DNA of 64,000 nucleotides from Acanthococcus lagerstroemiae (taxonomy: Eukaryota > Arthropoda > Insecta > Hemiptera > Eriococcidae): NCBI GenBank assembly GCA_031841125.1, contig CM063111.1:57907535-57971534 (forward strand), read 5' to 3'. A program made the translations under genes and the position numbers. The notes under the pieces are model-generated. The model saw only the letters and a list, made by a program, of their open reading frames with translations, did no database searches and had not been told where the DNA came from. Numbering within the stretch: position 1 is the stretch's first letter; every line of letters starts with the position of its first letter. Below, in pieces: positions 36,050 through 46,119 of the stretch.

Positions 36050-36948
36050 TTTACGCGACTATTGCAAACAGAGTTAACAAAGATCATCAATCATCATCAA
36101 TGAAAACACAAGAAGAACGAAACTTAAACTGGACTCAAAATCAAATACCTATGCACGCCATCACCGAGCTGAGAAAAAAAACCTAGGTACATGAAAACCG
36201 ACAAAGGAAACGCCATAGCACCATCATCATTAGATATTACATAGGCAGATGATTAGGTACACTAAGAGAAACATGCTGAATACAGGTTTCTTGAAGACAT
36301 CCCATAATAATCAATTAAACAACCTGACAAGAGAAACGAGAGAGACACAGAGTAAGAGAACTTCGGCCAAAACCACCACACAGCTCAAGTCATATCCAAT
36401 TTATACTGTAGCATAGCCAAGAGCAGGCTTGGGTAGTTCTGGCCTCCTCCCGAAAATAAATAAATAAATGAAATCCGCCTTCCCCAAAATGTTTCCCCTG
36501 TCGTAAAGAACTTAGTATCCTTCGTATTGGCAGGACTGACCACTGTTTATAAAAACTAGGAATTTGAACATGGCAGCTCTTCTTCTTGACAACAATGTTC
36601 ACCACAACTCTGAGCTCTTCTCCCCTCCAAAACGAGCTGCATGTAGCTTACATCATTCATTTTATAATTAAGACGATGGGTACCCCGATGGCTCTAAATT
36701 TCCAATTATACTAATTCGAGTGGTTTGGTGTTCGTTGGTTCGAAACGTTTGGAAAAGTAAATACATATTGCCAAACGAATAAATTTATAAGTCAGAATTA
36801 ATTCAACTTTGAATAACCAATTAACAGATAGTGATAATGTAATTGCCAATATCAACTCTCATCATTAGTATGGAAATCCTGCACCTACTAGTTTGTTTTT
36901 AAAAGAATAACAAATTTACCTTCTGGTAAATTCTAAAGAATCAGGAAA

Positions 36949-37130
36949 CAGAGACCTATCAGTCTCAGCCTAAATATTCGCAAATTTTTTTCTGAAATCA
37001 TCAAGAACCGAATTTATGATCACTTGGATTTTAATCGAAGTACAAAACAAATGGGGTTTAAGAGGGGCCGATCTTCAGGGGATGTAATTTATGTCATAAA
37101 CCAACTAACCAAAAAGAGTAAATTAACACA
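36949..37130 (+). pseudogene. RTE-like LINE reverse transcriptase fragment
   Basis: One frame reads QRPISLSLNIRKFFSEIIKN, then MGFKRGRSSGDVIYVINQL. This matches the N-RPISL...iyKlfskIi.nRl and QaGFrkgrST.D.i..i motifs of RTE-type (BovB-like) non-LTR reverse transcriptases. Only about 60 codons remain, without the A or FADD motifs. Confidence 0.75.
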
Positions 37131-37360
37131 ACCTCCTTCTAAACCTATTTTTTATAGATTTTTAAAAAGCTGTTGCAGGATCTTCTGAAAACCAAATGTC
37201 CCTCCCTAATTTTGGAATGAAATCCTCAGAGAGATAACAGTCTCTTTGTCTCTCACCTATAAAGATCTGCCGGTAGTACAATGGCTGACAAGGAGGCTTA
37301 TAATTCCCAAGCTAGGAAGCCGGGAACGCTCAGTCTACTACCACTATTATTACACAGGGT

Positions 37361-37515
37361 CAGGGGCGTAACTGGGGGGTTTGAACCCCCCCTTGGCATC
37401 GGCCGACAGTGTGAAAAAATTAAAATGTATTCTGGTAATAGTAAGTATTGCACCTGTAATGTTGTAAAAGTGAAACGACCCCCCCCCCTTAATACCAAGT
37501 CTGACTATGCCACTG
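37361..37515. mobile_element. hAT-like MITE, 155 bp
   Basis: The ends are CAGGGGCGTAACT and ctatgccactg. The flanking 8-mers cacagggt and cgcagggt match at seven of eight positions. It resembles the MITE at 3731-3884 in size and ends. It contains inverted C/G runs and no coding sequence. Confidence 0.75.
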
Positions 37516-37844
37516 CGCAGGGTGTTTAACTTAAGACCACCACCAAGTTCCACGGGGATACGCCCGCAGCACCATCCACTAGAGTGATTTAATGAAATAA
37601 TACTGAAAACCCAAACCATCAGGACGGACATTAATTTCTTGATTTCTTGGAAATCCCCTCGTCAGGTCCCTAAATGAAAACAGGTTCTACCAATTAAAGC
37701 AAAATTAAAGAAATGAATAACAATGAAATAAATAAGGTTAGAATAAAATAGAATTTAAAATGTGATGCAATGGAGAATATCGACGGCCGGATAACTAGAT
37801 ATTGAGTCAGTGGCTCTTACTTCAAGGTACAGGTTCGGGAGGTA

Positions 37845-38215
37845 TTTCGGGTCAAGCGAGACATCCAGCAGTGTACGCTTCGTAAGTGGAAGGACGCGCT
37901 CGCCCACTCGACCAGGGGCGAGTGGACCCGAACTCTAATACGCGACCTCGATGTATGAGTAGGCAGGTCCCATGCGGAACTGAACATCCATCTGACCCAT
38001 AAGTCGTGAGCAGCCACAGTGCTTTGCCACTTACTTACATTAGATGGCGATAGCGCTGAGCCCCGTGTGCATGCACTGTGATCGCGGAACGAAGGACAAC
38101 CCATAGCATACCCTGTTCGAGTGCGAGGCCTGGGAGCAGGAGAGGCGCGGGACGGTAAAGCGATTGATCCCGGCAATAACAGCGACAGAGAAGACTGGGA
38201 GTGGTTGACACCCTG
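37845..38215 (+). pseudogene. R1-clade LINE C-terminal fragment
   Basis: The frame reads LRKWKDALAHSTRGEWTRTL and IRDLDV, then after stops a DRGTKDNP-like and HTLFECEAWEQERRGT segment. This aligns with the RT C-terminus of the R1 element at 51400-51660 (STKGEWT, LVRDLNTWLGR, HTLSECPAFDQERE). The Cys/His motif before HTLFEC is degraded. The fragment forms the left boundary of unit 4, whose OR homology begins at about 38235. Confidence 0.75.
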
Positions 38216-38508
38216 GATCAGGCACAGTAATTCTTTCCGGAGTTTGTTGACAAATTCATTTATAGGTTTACCTATGCAGTGACTCTCCAAAACGAGCGGA
38301 ATACATTTTACTGACTTAGATTCCAGTTGTACGAGGTTCCAAATAAGTTCTGTTACACTTCGATAAGCGAGACTCTTTTAAAGAGGTCTTTATTTGAGAA
38401 AACCATTCTAAACATTCGTGTAACTATGCAGTAGGCCCTTCAATTCGCAGTGATTATTTATGTGCTAGTACACGCGTAGTTACTTCACATTTTTTACAGA
38501 AAGGTTTA

Positions 38509-40160
38509 TCATTTCCTGAAAGAGCTAGCTAAATTCAGAACTGTATAAGCAAAACGAAGAATTTTTGTGAACGTCTTCACAGTTACGTTGTACAGTTTGA
38601 ATGCGCGAAGGGATACCGATTCTTGAGTTTGACATTGGAAAATATGAACCATTTTCCGGTATTTCGGTGGCAACTCGTACCACCTACTGAAGTACACTTC
38701 TTCACTCATCATTGTACTCTGCAACATAACAAATAAATACGAATGAATCTTCGTGTATAAAAGGTATACCTACTGAATTATTAACTGCACAGAAACCCAG
38801 GAATGATGAATCACCGTACAAGATATGAGACTACTCAAGCGATTGTATACTTAAACACAAAACGGTTGCTCAATACAAAATTAATAACTATCAATACTTT
38901 AAACAGCACCCATGTCCGATATATGAACTATGCAGGTAGTTTAAAATAAAAGTTTGGTAATTCATTCGGATAATTCAGAATTGACTGCGGTGCTGATATA
39001 ATGAAGCTTACCATTTCTTCGCAGAGATGTCCATAATAACAACAGCAGAATATTGGCTCGAATGTTAGAAGAAGAATAACTACTAGTTTTATTCTCAATA
39101 ACACGGAAATGTCAGCCTGTAAAGAAAAGTACTTCAGCAGATCATTCAAACTAAGAGTACCTAATTTAATTATGCTCAAATAAGTGGAATAACTATAATG
39201 CCAAGCAAAATTTCGTTGTTTTTCAACAGACCTTAGGAGGGAACAGAGATGAGTATCCCAACTCCTGCGCTCGCAAAACTACGCATTCTACATTTATTCT
39301 GTAAATTATGAACCAAGCCTACCGGCAGCACTCAGTTTCTGGGAGAAAAAGTAAGTAGGTAACAGATCTCTGTCTATCAAGATTAGAATTATCTTAATTA
39401 TAGTCATTGATGGTTTTGTTTCTATTCAACACCACTTTGTCTCTATAAGTATAAATATAATGAAAACATGAAAGTCTGTTAATGCTGGGACAAGATCTAA
39501 CTGACTAATCTGTACGCCTAACATGCGCATCGAAGGAAGTCAAAGGGCAGCGTCAGATACCTCTCATTCCCCGCCACCGGAAACGAAAAAAGTCATAAGG
39601 ACAGTATCCGGGAGCCGAGAACCATGTCTCTCGATGTCTCTGTATTCAAAATTCATATGTTTGTTTACTTGGTTGTTTATGTGTTAGAACCCAGGGCCGG
39701 AATACTCGAAAATTTTTCCGCCACTCTAAAATGTTCCCCCGTGAACACGAGCCTTCTGGGCCCATGCATTAATCCGGGCCGGTTGGAACCTATTACCCTA
39801 ATTTTTGGACAGTACGAGTAGGTAATACCTACTCACAAATATTGCGGTGTATGCGAACGGCACTTGCACGACGAAATTACAGCCTAGATTGATCGAAATA
39901 AAGATTTCCATGAACGGCTTTACCAACATCAGCGATCTGCACATTTAGAAAGATATCACTACAAGTACCTACCTACCAAGACTGCATGATTGATTTGCAA
40001 ATGAGGGTTGCGGATTTTCACTATCGTTTGCCCCTTCAGAGAAATATTCACTGAAAATATTGTTGGAAGGACGTATTTACAGCGTTTTACTTTAAATAGG
40101 CCTACTTGTTTTGCTGTGGCTACAAACCTACTTCAAAACTCGTCATCAACTTTTTATTAT

Positions 40161-40192
<32 letters not shown>

Positions 40193-41687
40193 TATTTTCT
40201 CCGTTTTTGGAACACCAAGAATATAAATTTCTTGACCATTTTTATGGAGATGAACACACTGGAATAAGCGTGAAATTCAGCCGTTTTCACTATAGGCTTC
40301 TTTACAAGCTACAAGCTATAACAAGCTAGCTGGTAACTTGTAAAAAAGCCTAGTGAAAACGGCTTCAGCAGAAAAGTTAACTTCACCGTTCCCAAGGCAG
40401 GCTAAAGTATAGATACAGTGTTCGAGTTGGGCTCTTAATTAACTCTGTTGAATGTATTGTATTCTCAATAGTATTTACGCATAAGAAATCAACATAATAT
40501 AACACTGGTGCATTATTTAATATGGACGCAGTTAAGCGAAAGGGAACCAACCGACATTGGTAAACAAAATGAGTTATTAGTATCGTTGGAAGGAGCATAC
40601 AAACGTAAAAAGTTTTAAAATTGGGTGCCCGTTTCCAAAATGTGTACTCACATTAAAAAATGCTTATCAGTAAATGCTATGTCATATAGTTTCTACATGG
40701 CTCTTGAACTTCGAATCACGTATTCTCAAAAAACAGATTTTACTGGTAGGTTCCCTTACGCTTAACATCGTCCATATAATCTATCTATAAATTCATCTGC
40801 GTTCTAAATACTTCACGAAAACTTCCTGTAGGTACTCCAAATCAATACGAATCCATAAGATTATCATTAAAGTGTAAGTCCAAGTGCTATTAAAAAGAGA
40901 AACTAGAAATATTTACTCACTTCTTTAAGCACAGGTGTTGTCTTACAACGACTCCCAACTCCTCTTTGAACGTGTGAACAACTTTTGTTTCAATTTCAAA
41001 CGCCTGCTTGTCCTTATCGTTTTCCCAGCAAATTCTCAGAGTGGAGATAGTATCGTTTATCAAGGTGTGAAAACGCGCGGCAATATTTAAATACACATTG
41101 TAGAATTCGTGACCTATCATTATTGGGAACAATACGGCACTCACGTTTGTAAAAAATGCTAAAATCGTCAGCGCACTTGTAAAACAATAAACGATCAGTA
41201 ACACCGTGTATGAATGTACGTGATTTGCAAATGGCATGTACAGTAAAAACAAATTCGGGTTGTTGAGGGAATTTTGGTCGCAAAACAAAATGGCATAAAC
41301 CAAACCATTGGGTAGGATCATCAGAGCATACAGTGTCAGCGAATACAGATACAATTTTGTTCCTTCAGCGACAGTGCTGTGTTTTTGCTTGATTGTGCAC
41401 CAATTCGTTTTTTGACAAAAATCAAACTCGTTGTCAATGCGATGTAAAATGGTCTTCATTTCTTTGCCGTATTGATAGGTAATACATGGTATAAAAATGA
41501 GGCAATAAAGGAATCCACCATATATGCCCAATATATACATCAGATCAGTAATATTCACTTTGTCCGTGGTGACTATGTATCCAAACAGCGCAGTGATATG
41601 GATGTACAGTAATACAATTACACTCATTATTCTGTATACAAGCCTTGATCCATTTTTAACAATATCTGTGCTGATGAAGCCTTCCAT
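38509..41687 (-). CDS. Odorant receptor, 4 exons, 393 aa (OR copy 4)
   Basis: The second intact 7tm_6 receptor. Exons: 41687-40921, 39936-39837, 39116-39012 and 38718-38509. Donors are GTGAGT, GTGAGT and GTAAGC; the acceptor before exon 3 is a strong ttttctttacag. Phases match copy 2. Exon 1 keeps TTDKVNITDLMYILG and HVHSYTVLLIVYC; exon 3 reads CCCYYGHLCEEM; exon 4 has SRWYELPPKYRKM and ends LNLASSFRK. It lacks the two residues AR before QKHSTVAEG and gains residues before TKVVHTF compared with copy 2. Introns are shorter (total span 3.2 kb against 5.3 kb). A TTTTAG with a pyrimidine tract precedes exon 1, so the start could lie in an upstream exon. About 20 bp upstream of the exon, homology with other units ends, so the promoter is probably not shared. 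Confidence 0.92.
39684..39785. mobile_element. Small insertion in OR copy 4 intron 2
   Basis: About 90 bp with GGGCCGGAA- and TCCGGGCCGG-like ends interrupt a sequence that is continuous in copies 2 and 3; aacc is present on both sides. The family is unclear. Confidence 0.5.
40136..40196. repeat. ATT microsatellite
   Basis: An imperfect (TTA)n run in OR copy 4 intron 1. It is absent as an array from copies 2 and 3. Confidence 0.85.
40279..40364. repeat. 86-bp hairpin in OR copy 4 intron 1
   Basis: The ends agccgttttcacta and tagtgaaaacggct are reverse complements and pairing continues inward through aggctt / aagcct and ttacaag / cttgtaa. It is a very small foldback MITE or a hairpin. Confidence 0.8.
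40524..40773. mobile_element. 250-bp TIR element in OR copy 4 intron 1
   Basis: The ends GGACGCAGTTAAGCG and CGCTTAACATCGTCC pair with one mismatch, and inward ggaacc / ggttcc continues the pairing. ATAT adjoins both sides. Copies 2 and 3 read straight through this place (about 20485 and 31105). Confidence 0.75.
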
Positions 41688-41852
41688 TATCGAATATGCT
41701 AAACGCAAGATTACAGTGCTGGCTTTGCGGCATTGGATTCTAAAAGGATACAAACAAAATAATCATGAGAAATAATACCTAATAATATGCAGTATTATTG
41801 TTTGTCTTCCAATGCTTGCGCGATATGATTGGCCACACGGTGAGCTTGTTCA

Positions 41853-42104
41853 GTGGTGCCGTGTTTCTCTCAGAACCCAAATCGCTCTTCGGGAAGAATA
41901 TTTTACTTATTCATGTATAGTGAAAAGGGGAAAGAACTAAAAATTATTGACGGTTTCAAATTTCGCTTCCACAAGCGTCTCGTGAATGGTGTTCGAAGGT
42001 GGGTTTGCTGCGAGAAAATTTGCAAAGCACATTTCAAAATGAATGTCCGAGAAGAAATTTTTGAATCTCATATGAACCATAATCACGTCGTTCAGAATAT
42101 TTGA
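41853..42104 (+). CDS. FLYWCH-type zinc finger ORF (partial or orphan)
   Basis: The frame contains FYLFMYSEKGKELKIIDGFK-like sequence, then FRFHKRLVNGVRRWVCCEKI, CKAHFKMNV and HMNHNHV. This is the F-x-x-x-x-G..L...Gf.F......g.xxWrC....CkAr.....H.H signature of a FLYWCH domain (W, two C and H-x-H all present). No ATG opens the frame; the first codon is GTG, and ttctctcag just upstream could be a splice acceptor, so this is probably the last exon of a gene or a domain captured by a transposon. The stop is at 42102. It lies 160 bp from OR copy 4 exon 1 on the opposite strand. FLYWCH proteins act as DNA-binding or transposon-derived factors; no partner exons are identified. Confidence 0.6.
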   Translation: MVPCFSQNPNRSSGRIFYLFMYSEKGKELKIIDGFKFRFHKRLVNGVRRWVCCEKICKAHFKMNVREEIFESHMNHNHVVQNI

Positions 42105-42380
42105 GAAAAGTTTCTTTTAAATTTTTACATCCTCTCGCCTAACCCTTTTTGTATTTTGAATTTCAGTCTATTTCTACACGTCTCATACTTTATATTGCAT
42201 TTCTCCAGTTGTATACCTACATATAATCAAAATTTATTTAAAATTTTTATATTTTTTATGTTGAAGTCACATGAATATATTTCAAATAAACATCATACAT
42301 TTGATATGTAGGTTACATGTTGCAGCAGGTTACAGCACTACTGGACGGAAATCCGAAGTACACGGGCCGCAATTCGCAAG

Positions 42381-42488
42381 TATGTGGGACGGAATTCGTT
42401 ACTATGTGGGACGGAATTCGTTACTCTGTGGGACGGAATTCGTTACTATGTGGGACGGAATTCGTTACTATGTGGGACGGAATTCGGG
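42381..42488. repeat. 22-bp tandem repeat, about 5 copies
   Basis: Unit tatgtgggacgg followed by aattcgttac (22 bp), nearly perfect over 42381-42488. Degenerate copies of its gggacggaat core flank it from about 42343 to 42580. The unit length is not a multiple of three, so all frames are open and the apparent ORFs here are artefacts. Confidence 0.92.
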
Positions 42489-42732
42489 AAGCGGGAGGGA
42501 CGGAATTTGATACCATGGGACGCAACCCCATGAATTACTCGGGACGGAACTCGTTTGAAAATTGTGTAAATGGACGCAACTCGAGTTCTCCGATACGGTA
42601 ACCTACCGTGGTTGCCCAGCGTTCAAAATCAGGGAAACAAAAGGTAATCATTCAACAGTGGAACAGTTAATCACAGCTGAATCCTCTCCAACAGCAAACA
42701 AGGTATGTAACCAGACAAACTCGTATGCTTAA

Positions 42733-43631
42733 ATGGCAACGGCCAAAACTAATAAGGCCAATATCAAAAATACGAACAGTGCTTCAGTAGACAACAGTAG
42801 CAAAGCCACTGAATTTAGTGAGATCCTTACTATCCTTAGGAGATTAGAAAGTTCACAGGTCAAAATCAAATCTTCAGTTTTGCAACTGGATGAAAGAGTT
42901 AGAAAACTCGAGACTGAGAATACAGCCCCCAGTCCAAAACGCAAAGTGCGTAAGACGTAATGGCTACACAAACCGTTAAAATGCTGACCTGGAATGCCAA
43001 CGGACTAAATGAATTAAATCATTTTCTTTCAGCTAATGCGATTGACATTGCTCTCATCACAGAAACGCATCTAATCTCAAACAACCAGATCAGAAAATTC
43101 TATAGCTATTCGCTCTACTCCTGTAACCATCCGAGTGGCGACGCTCACGGGGGTAGTTTAGTACTGGTCAAAAACTCAATTGAGCATCATGACTGTGGTA
43201 TGTACTCGACAAACGGCATACAGGCCTCTGTAGTGAGTGTTAGGCTGAGAAATAGTCAAGTAAACATTGCAAGTATCTATTGCCTGCCAAGTATCGCAAT
43301 CAAGCAAGAGGACTTTGAAACCTTGGGCGAAAGATGGATCATTGGTGGAGACCTAAATGCTAAACACCCCTCCTGGGGGTCCAGGATAACCACCCCTTGA
43401 GGCAGGTCCCTCCATAACGCTATCTGCAAATGCAAGTGCAGTACAATCTTCCCAAACATGCCAACCCACTGGCCAGCAGATTCAAGAGAGAGACCAGACA
43501 TGATTGATTTCTTTGTAACTAGAAACCTTTCCAGTAATTACATCGACATTAAATGTCAGTTAGATCTATCGTCGGATCATCTTCCACTCGTTCTAACAAT
43601 CAACTCAGCCGTTTCCAAGGTTCACAAATAG
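42733..43631 (+). pseudogene. Jockey-type LINE, ORF1 tail and endonuclease
   Basis: ORF1 remnant 42733-42960: a 75-residue S/K-rich peptide with a leucine heptad-like helix (ILTILRRLESSQVKIKSSVL) typical of LINE gag coiled coils. ORF2 starts at 42960 in a TAATG stop-start overlap. It opens with MLTWNANGLNELNHFLSANA and IDIALITETHL, then IGGDLNAKHPSWGS, the apurinic-like endonuclease motifs of Jockey-type elements. A TGA (43398-43400) interrupts; the same frame continues through RPDMIDFFVTRN to SSDHLPLVLTI and stops at 43629. The reverse transcriptase is absent. It is a 3'-truncated or recombined copy. Confidence 0.85.
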
Positions 43632-43989
43632 GTCTGCAAACTGGTCGACGTAACGCGTAGAAGTTTTTATTTTTATTTTATTTTTTAATAATAGTTTATT
43701 ATGGAACTGCAAAGTTACATTTTATACTGCATTAACCTAATTATATCATAAGGGAAGGTACACACGGATTACTGAAGTGTCTAGCACTAGTTAAAGTATC
43801 GTACAGCAGAATGAGACGCGGCTGTTTACTAGGTATGTAGTATTTATTAAGCGAGGTCGAGCGTGTAGCGTCGCTTCAAGCGGCGAGTGTCATTCCAGTT
43901 GTCCAGAAGCTGAATGGCTACTGTATTGGGATCAGGCCGAGTCAGGTTATGACTTGATGAAAGACGATAAGGAGAAGCGAGAAATGAGA

Positions 43990-44880
43990 AATGAAAGTGA
44001 ATCAGGAATCGACAGGAACGATGAGTAGACGTAAGATTCTTACATACATATTTTGGGAAATTGGGAGGGAATACGGAAAAGAGATAAAAGTAAATGGAAA
44101 GCAGCTCTGTAACTTAAGATTAGCAGATGTTGTGCTCCTTATATCACAGGATATTCAAGAACTGCAGAAGATGGGCAATGAGTTCTGTGAAGCAAGTAAA
44201 AAAATTGGTTTGTAACATTAACGCAAGAAAGACAATCTCGCTTTCGAATTAAAAATCAAATCCTCTCATAAAAAGTAAAAGATAAACAATCGAAGTAGCA
44301 GAGGAAGTGACATATCTATGCCATATATAGTCATTAAAGGAAAATATGGAGAAGTAGATATGATAGAGAAGAGCGAATGCCTAGAATATTATTAGTCATT
44401 GAAGGAAATTTGTAAGAGCTAAATGCCACTTGATCTGAAACTAGAAACATCGGAGAGTTGCACTATCCCTTTTCTCACATACGACGCTCAGGCATGGGCT
44501 GCAACAGAGAATTATATGAGAAGAATAGCAGGAACTCAAATAGCCATGGGACGTTCAATAATCAAAGTAAAGAGATCCGACAGAGTCGAGAACGTCGATG
44601 TGAGAGAAAAGACAGGCGCAAAAGACTGCAGATATTCAGCCAAAAAACTTAAACTGGATTATGTAGGTCATGTAGCCAGAAGGGGGAGGATTGGGAGAAA
44701 GAACAGTAATAGAGTGGGCACCAAGGGGAATGGGAAATAGAGATGGGCAAACCAAAAACGAGATGGGAAGATGCAATTATAAGCTACATGGAGATTGCAC
44801 GGTGAAGGGATGCTAGAGTACGCAACCATTGGAGGAAGGCACGGGGGGCCTATGTCCAAGGCTGGGCGCATTCAGTTATG
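43990..44880 (+). pseudogene. RTE-like LINE relic, RT 3' half
   Basis: The first frame (43991-44215) reads VNGKQLCNLRLADVVLLISQ then DIQELQKM and CEASKKIGL, matching the RTE motif LRFADDivLis.....l......a...GL. The FADD box is LADV, so the catalytic aspartates are damaged. 44423-44740 reads LTYDAQAWAATENYMRRIAG, then KLKLDYVGHVARR, the RTE C-terminal domain. A DAIISYME-like block and HWRKARGAYVQG-like end follow near 44770-44860. The relic ends at an ATT microsatellite, as is usual for this class. Confidence 0.8.
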
Positions 44881-44883
44881 AAC

Positions 44884-44885
44884 AA

Positions 44886-44921
<36 letters not shown>

Positions 44922-44985
44922 CATCATCATCATCCTCTGTACGATTTGAAATAAAATCTGTACTACTACTACTACTACTCTTCCC
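44884..44985. repeat. Trinucleotide microsatellites
   Basis: (ATT)n at about 44888-44920, then (ATC)n, then after a short spacer (TAC)n at about 44962-44981. They lie at the 3' end of the RTE relic and probably began as its tail. Confidence 0.9.
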
Positions 44986-45059
44986 TAATGGGGAATATAT
45001 AATAGCACAGGAAAGTAAAAAAATTGCACAGGAATAAAGTACACAGGAAAATAATTAGA

Positions 45060-45500
45060 AATCCCACAGCATTTATAGGTGTATGAACGAAATTATTTTC
45101 ACAGGAGGGGAGGATCTCGTGAAGGTGGTGATTGGGGCAAGAGTTCGTGATTGAGGAGGGGCTTGAGATGGGGGATGTGCTGGGGTAAGGGATTCATATG
45201 AGGGAGGCCCGGGATATGTGCTAACTCTTGGTGGAGAAGGAGGTTGTGGTTGGGAAGGGAATTTATGGTTAGAGAGGGGTCTTATTGGAAAAGGGGATCG
45301 TGAGGAAAAGCTTCGTTGTGAGGGTTGTGTTGGACGAGAGGACTCGTGCGGGGGAAGAGGCATGGTATAGGGGAGAAGGTACGTGTTGGAGATGGAGGCT
45401 CGAGAGAAGGGGTCTCGTGATGAAGGAGGATACCCCATGTGGGGGAGAGGGCTGAGGATGGCGATCAGTGTCTTCTCCATTTCAGATTCCTTTCTGAAAA
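45060..45500. repeat. G/A-rich low-complexity tract
   Basis: The plus strand is rich in gagggg, gtgagg and tggggg. The long proline/serine-rich minus-strand frame (45073-45480) is the translation of this skew and lacks any domain. Not called as a gene. Confidence 0.6.
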
Positions 45501-45889
45501 TGACAGGAACGGCGGCGTTTTCTCTCCTCCTCTTTTACGTATGCACCTTCAGAAAAAAAAACCTACCGACGATCCGAGACTTCTAGGAGATCGAACCCAC
45601 TCAGCCTGCCCTAAAATATCAAACTGAGAGATTTAGTCCATAATGCGAAATTTTTCATCAGTCATAAACATTAAATTCCTGACAATTCACGGGCGTTTTA
45701 AATATGGTTCGTGATTTTTTTCCCTCTCGGGATTATTTGTCTTTCTACAGTTCATTCGTCACTTTTCCTATTCATGTTTTTTTTTTTTTTTTTTTTTTTA
45801 CCGGGAAATATTTATTTTCTTACTGTATATTTTTTCCTGTGGAAAGAGTTCAATTCCATTTTTCATTCCTGTGGTGATAAATGCATGCC

Positions 45890-46110
45890 TTTTCTAATTT
45901 TGTTTTCAACCCGAGCCCTTGAATCCGCCCTTTCGAGCGTCATCTCAGAGACGTCGGGGAGACTGTTAGGGCTGTCTGAGCCCTCTTCACTTATTGCCGA
46001 AAAGCCGGCCTAGGTCGGAAAGTAGCGAGTTGCAATACGTGGGGCTCGAGAACCCGGGACTTCCGGATTCCGAGACCAGCGCGCTATCGACTCGGCTAAC
46101 CAGACTACTA
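45890..46110 (-). mobile_element. tRNA-headed SINE, second copy
   Basis: Homologous to the SINE at 35761-36049: shared blocks are ggactgtctgag-like, ctgttagggctgtctgagcc, gccggcctaggtcgg and the tRNA head with ttccggattccgagacc. The box B is GGTTCTCGAGCCC, with two extra bases compared with the other copy. The left (3') end is less clear, and a poly-T run lies at 45779-45800. No target duplication was found. Confidence 0.8.
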
Positions 46111-46119
46111 CTACTTATA

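Noticed and set aside
41014..41283. 89-codon frame inside OR copy 4 exon 1
   Set aside because: It is an alternative frame of the receptor exon; the same shadow appears as the shifted frame in copy 1.
42271..42601. Two ORFs over the 22-bp tandem repeat
   Set aside because: The unit length is not a multiple of three, so any array without stops is open in all frames; the peptides are repeat artefacts.
45073..45480. Proline/serine-rich 135-codon minus-strand ORF
   Set aside because: It is the complement of a G/A-skewed low-complexity tract; no domain, splice signal or conserved motif supports it.
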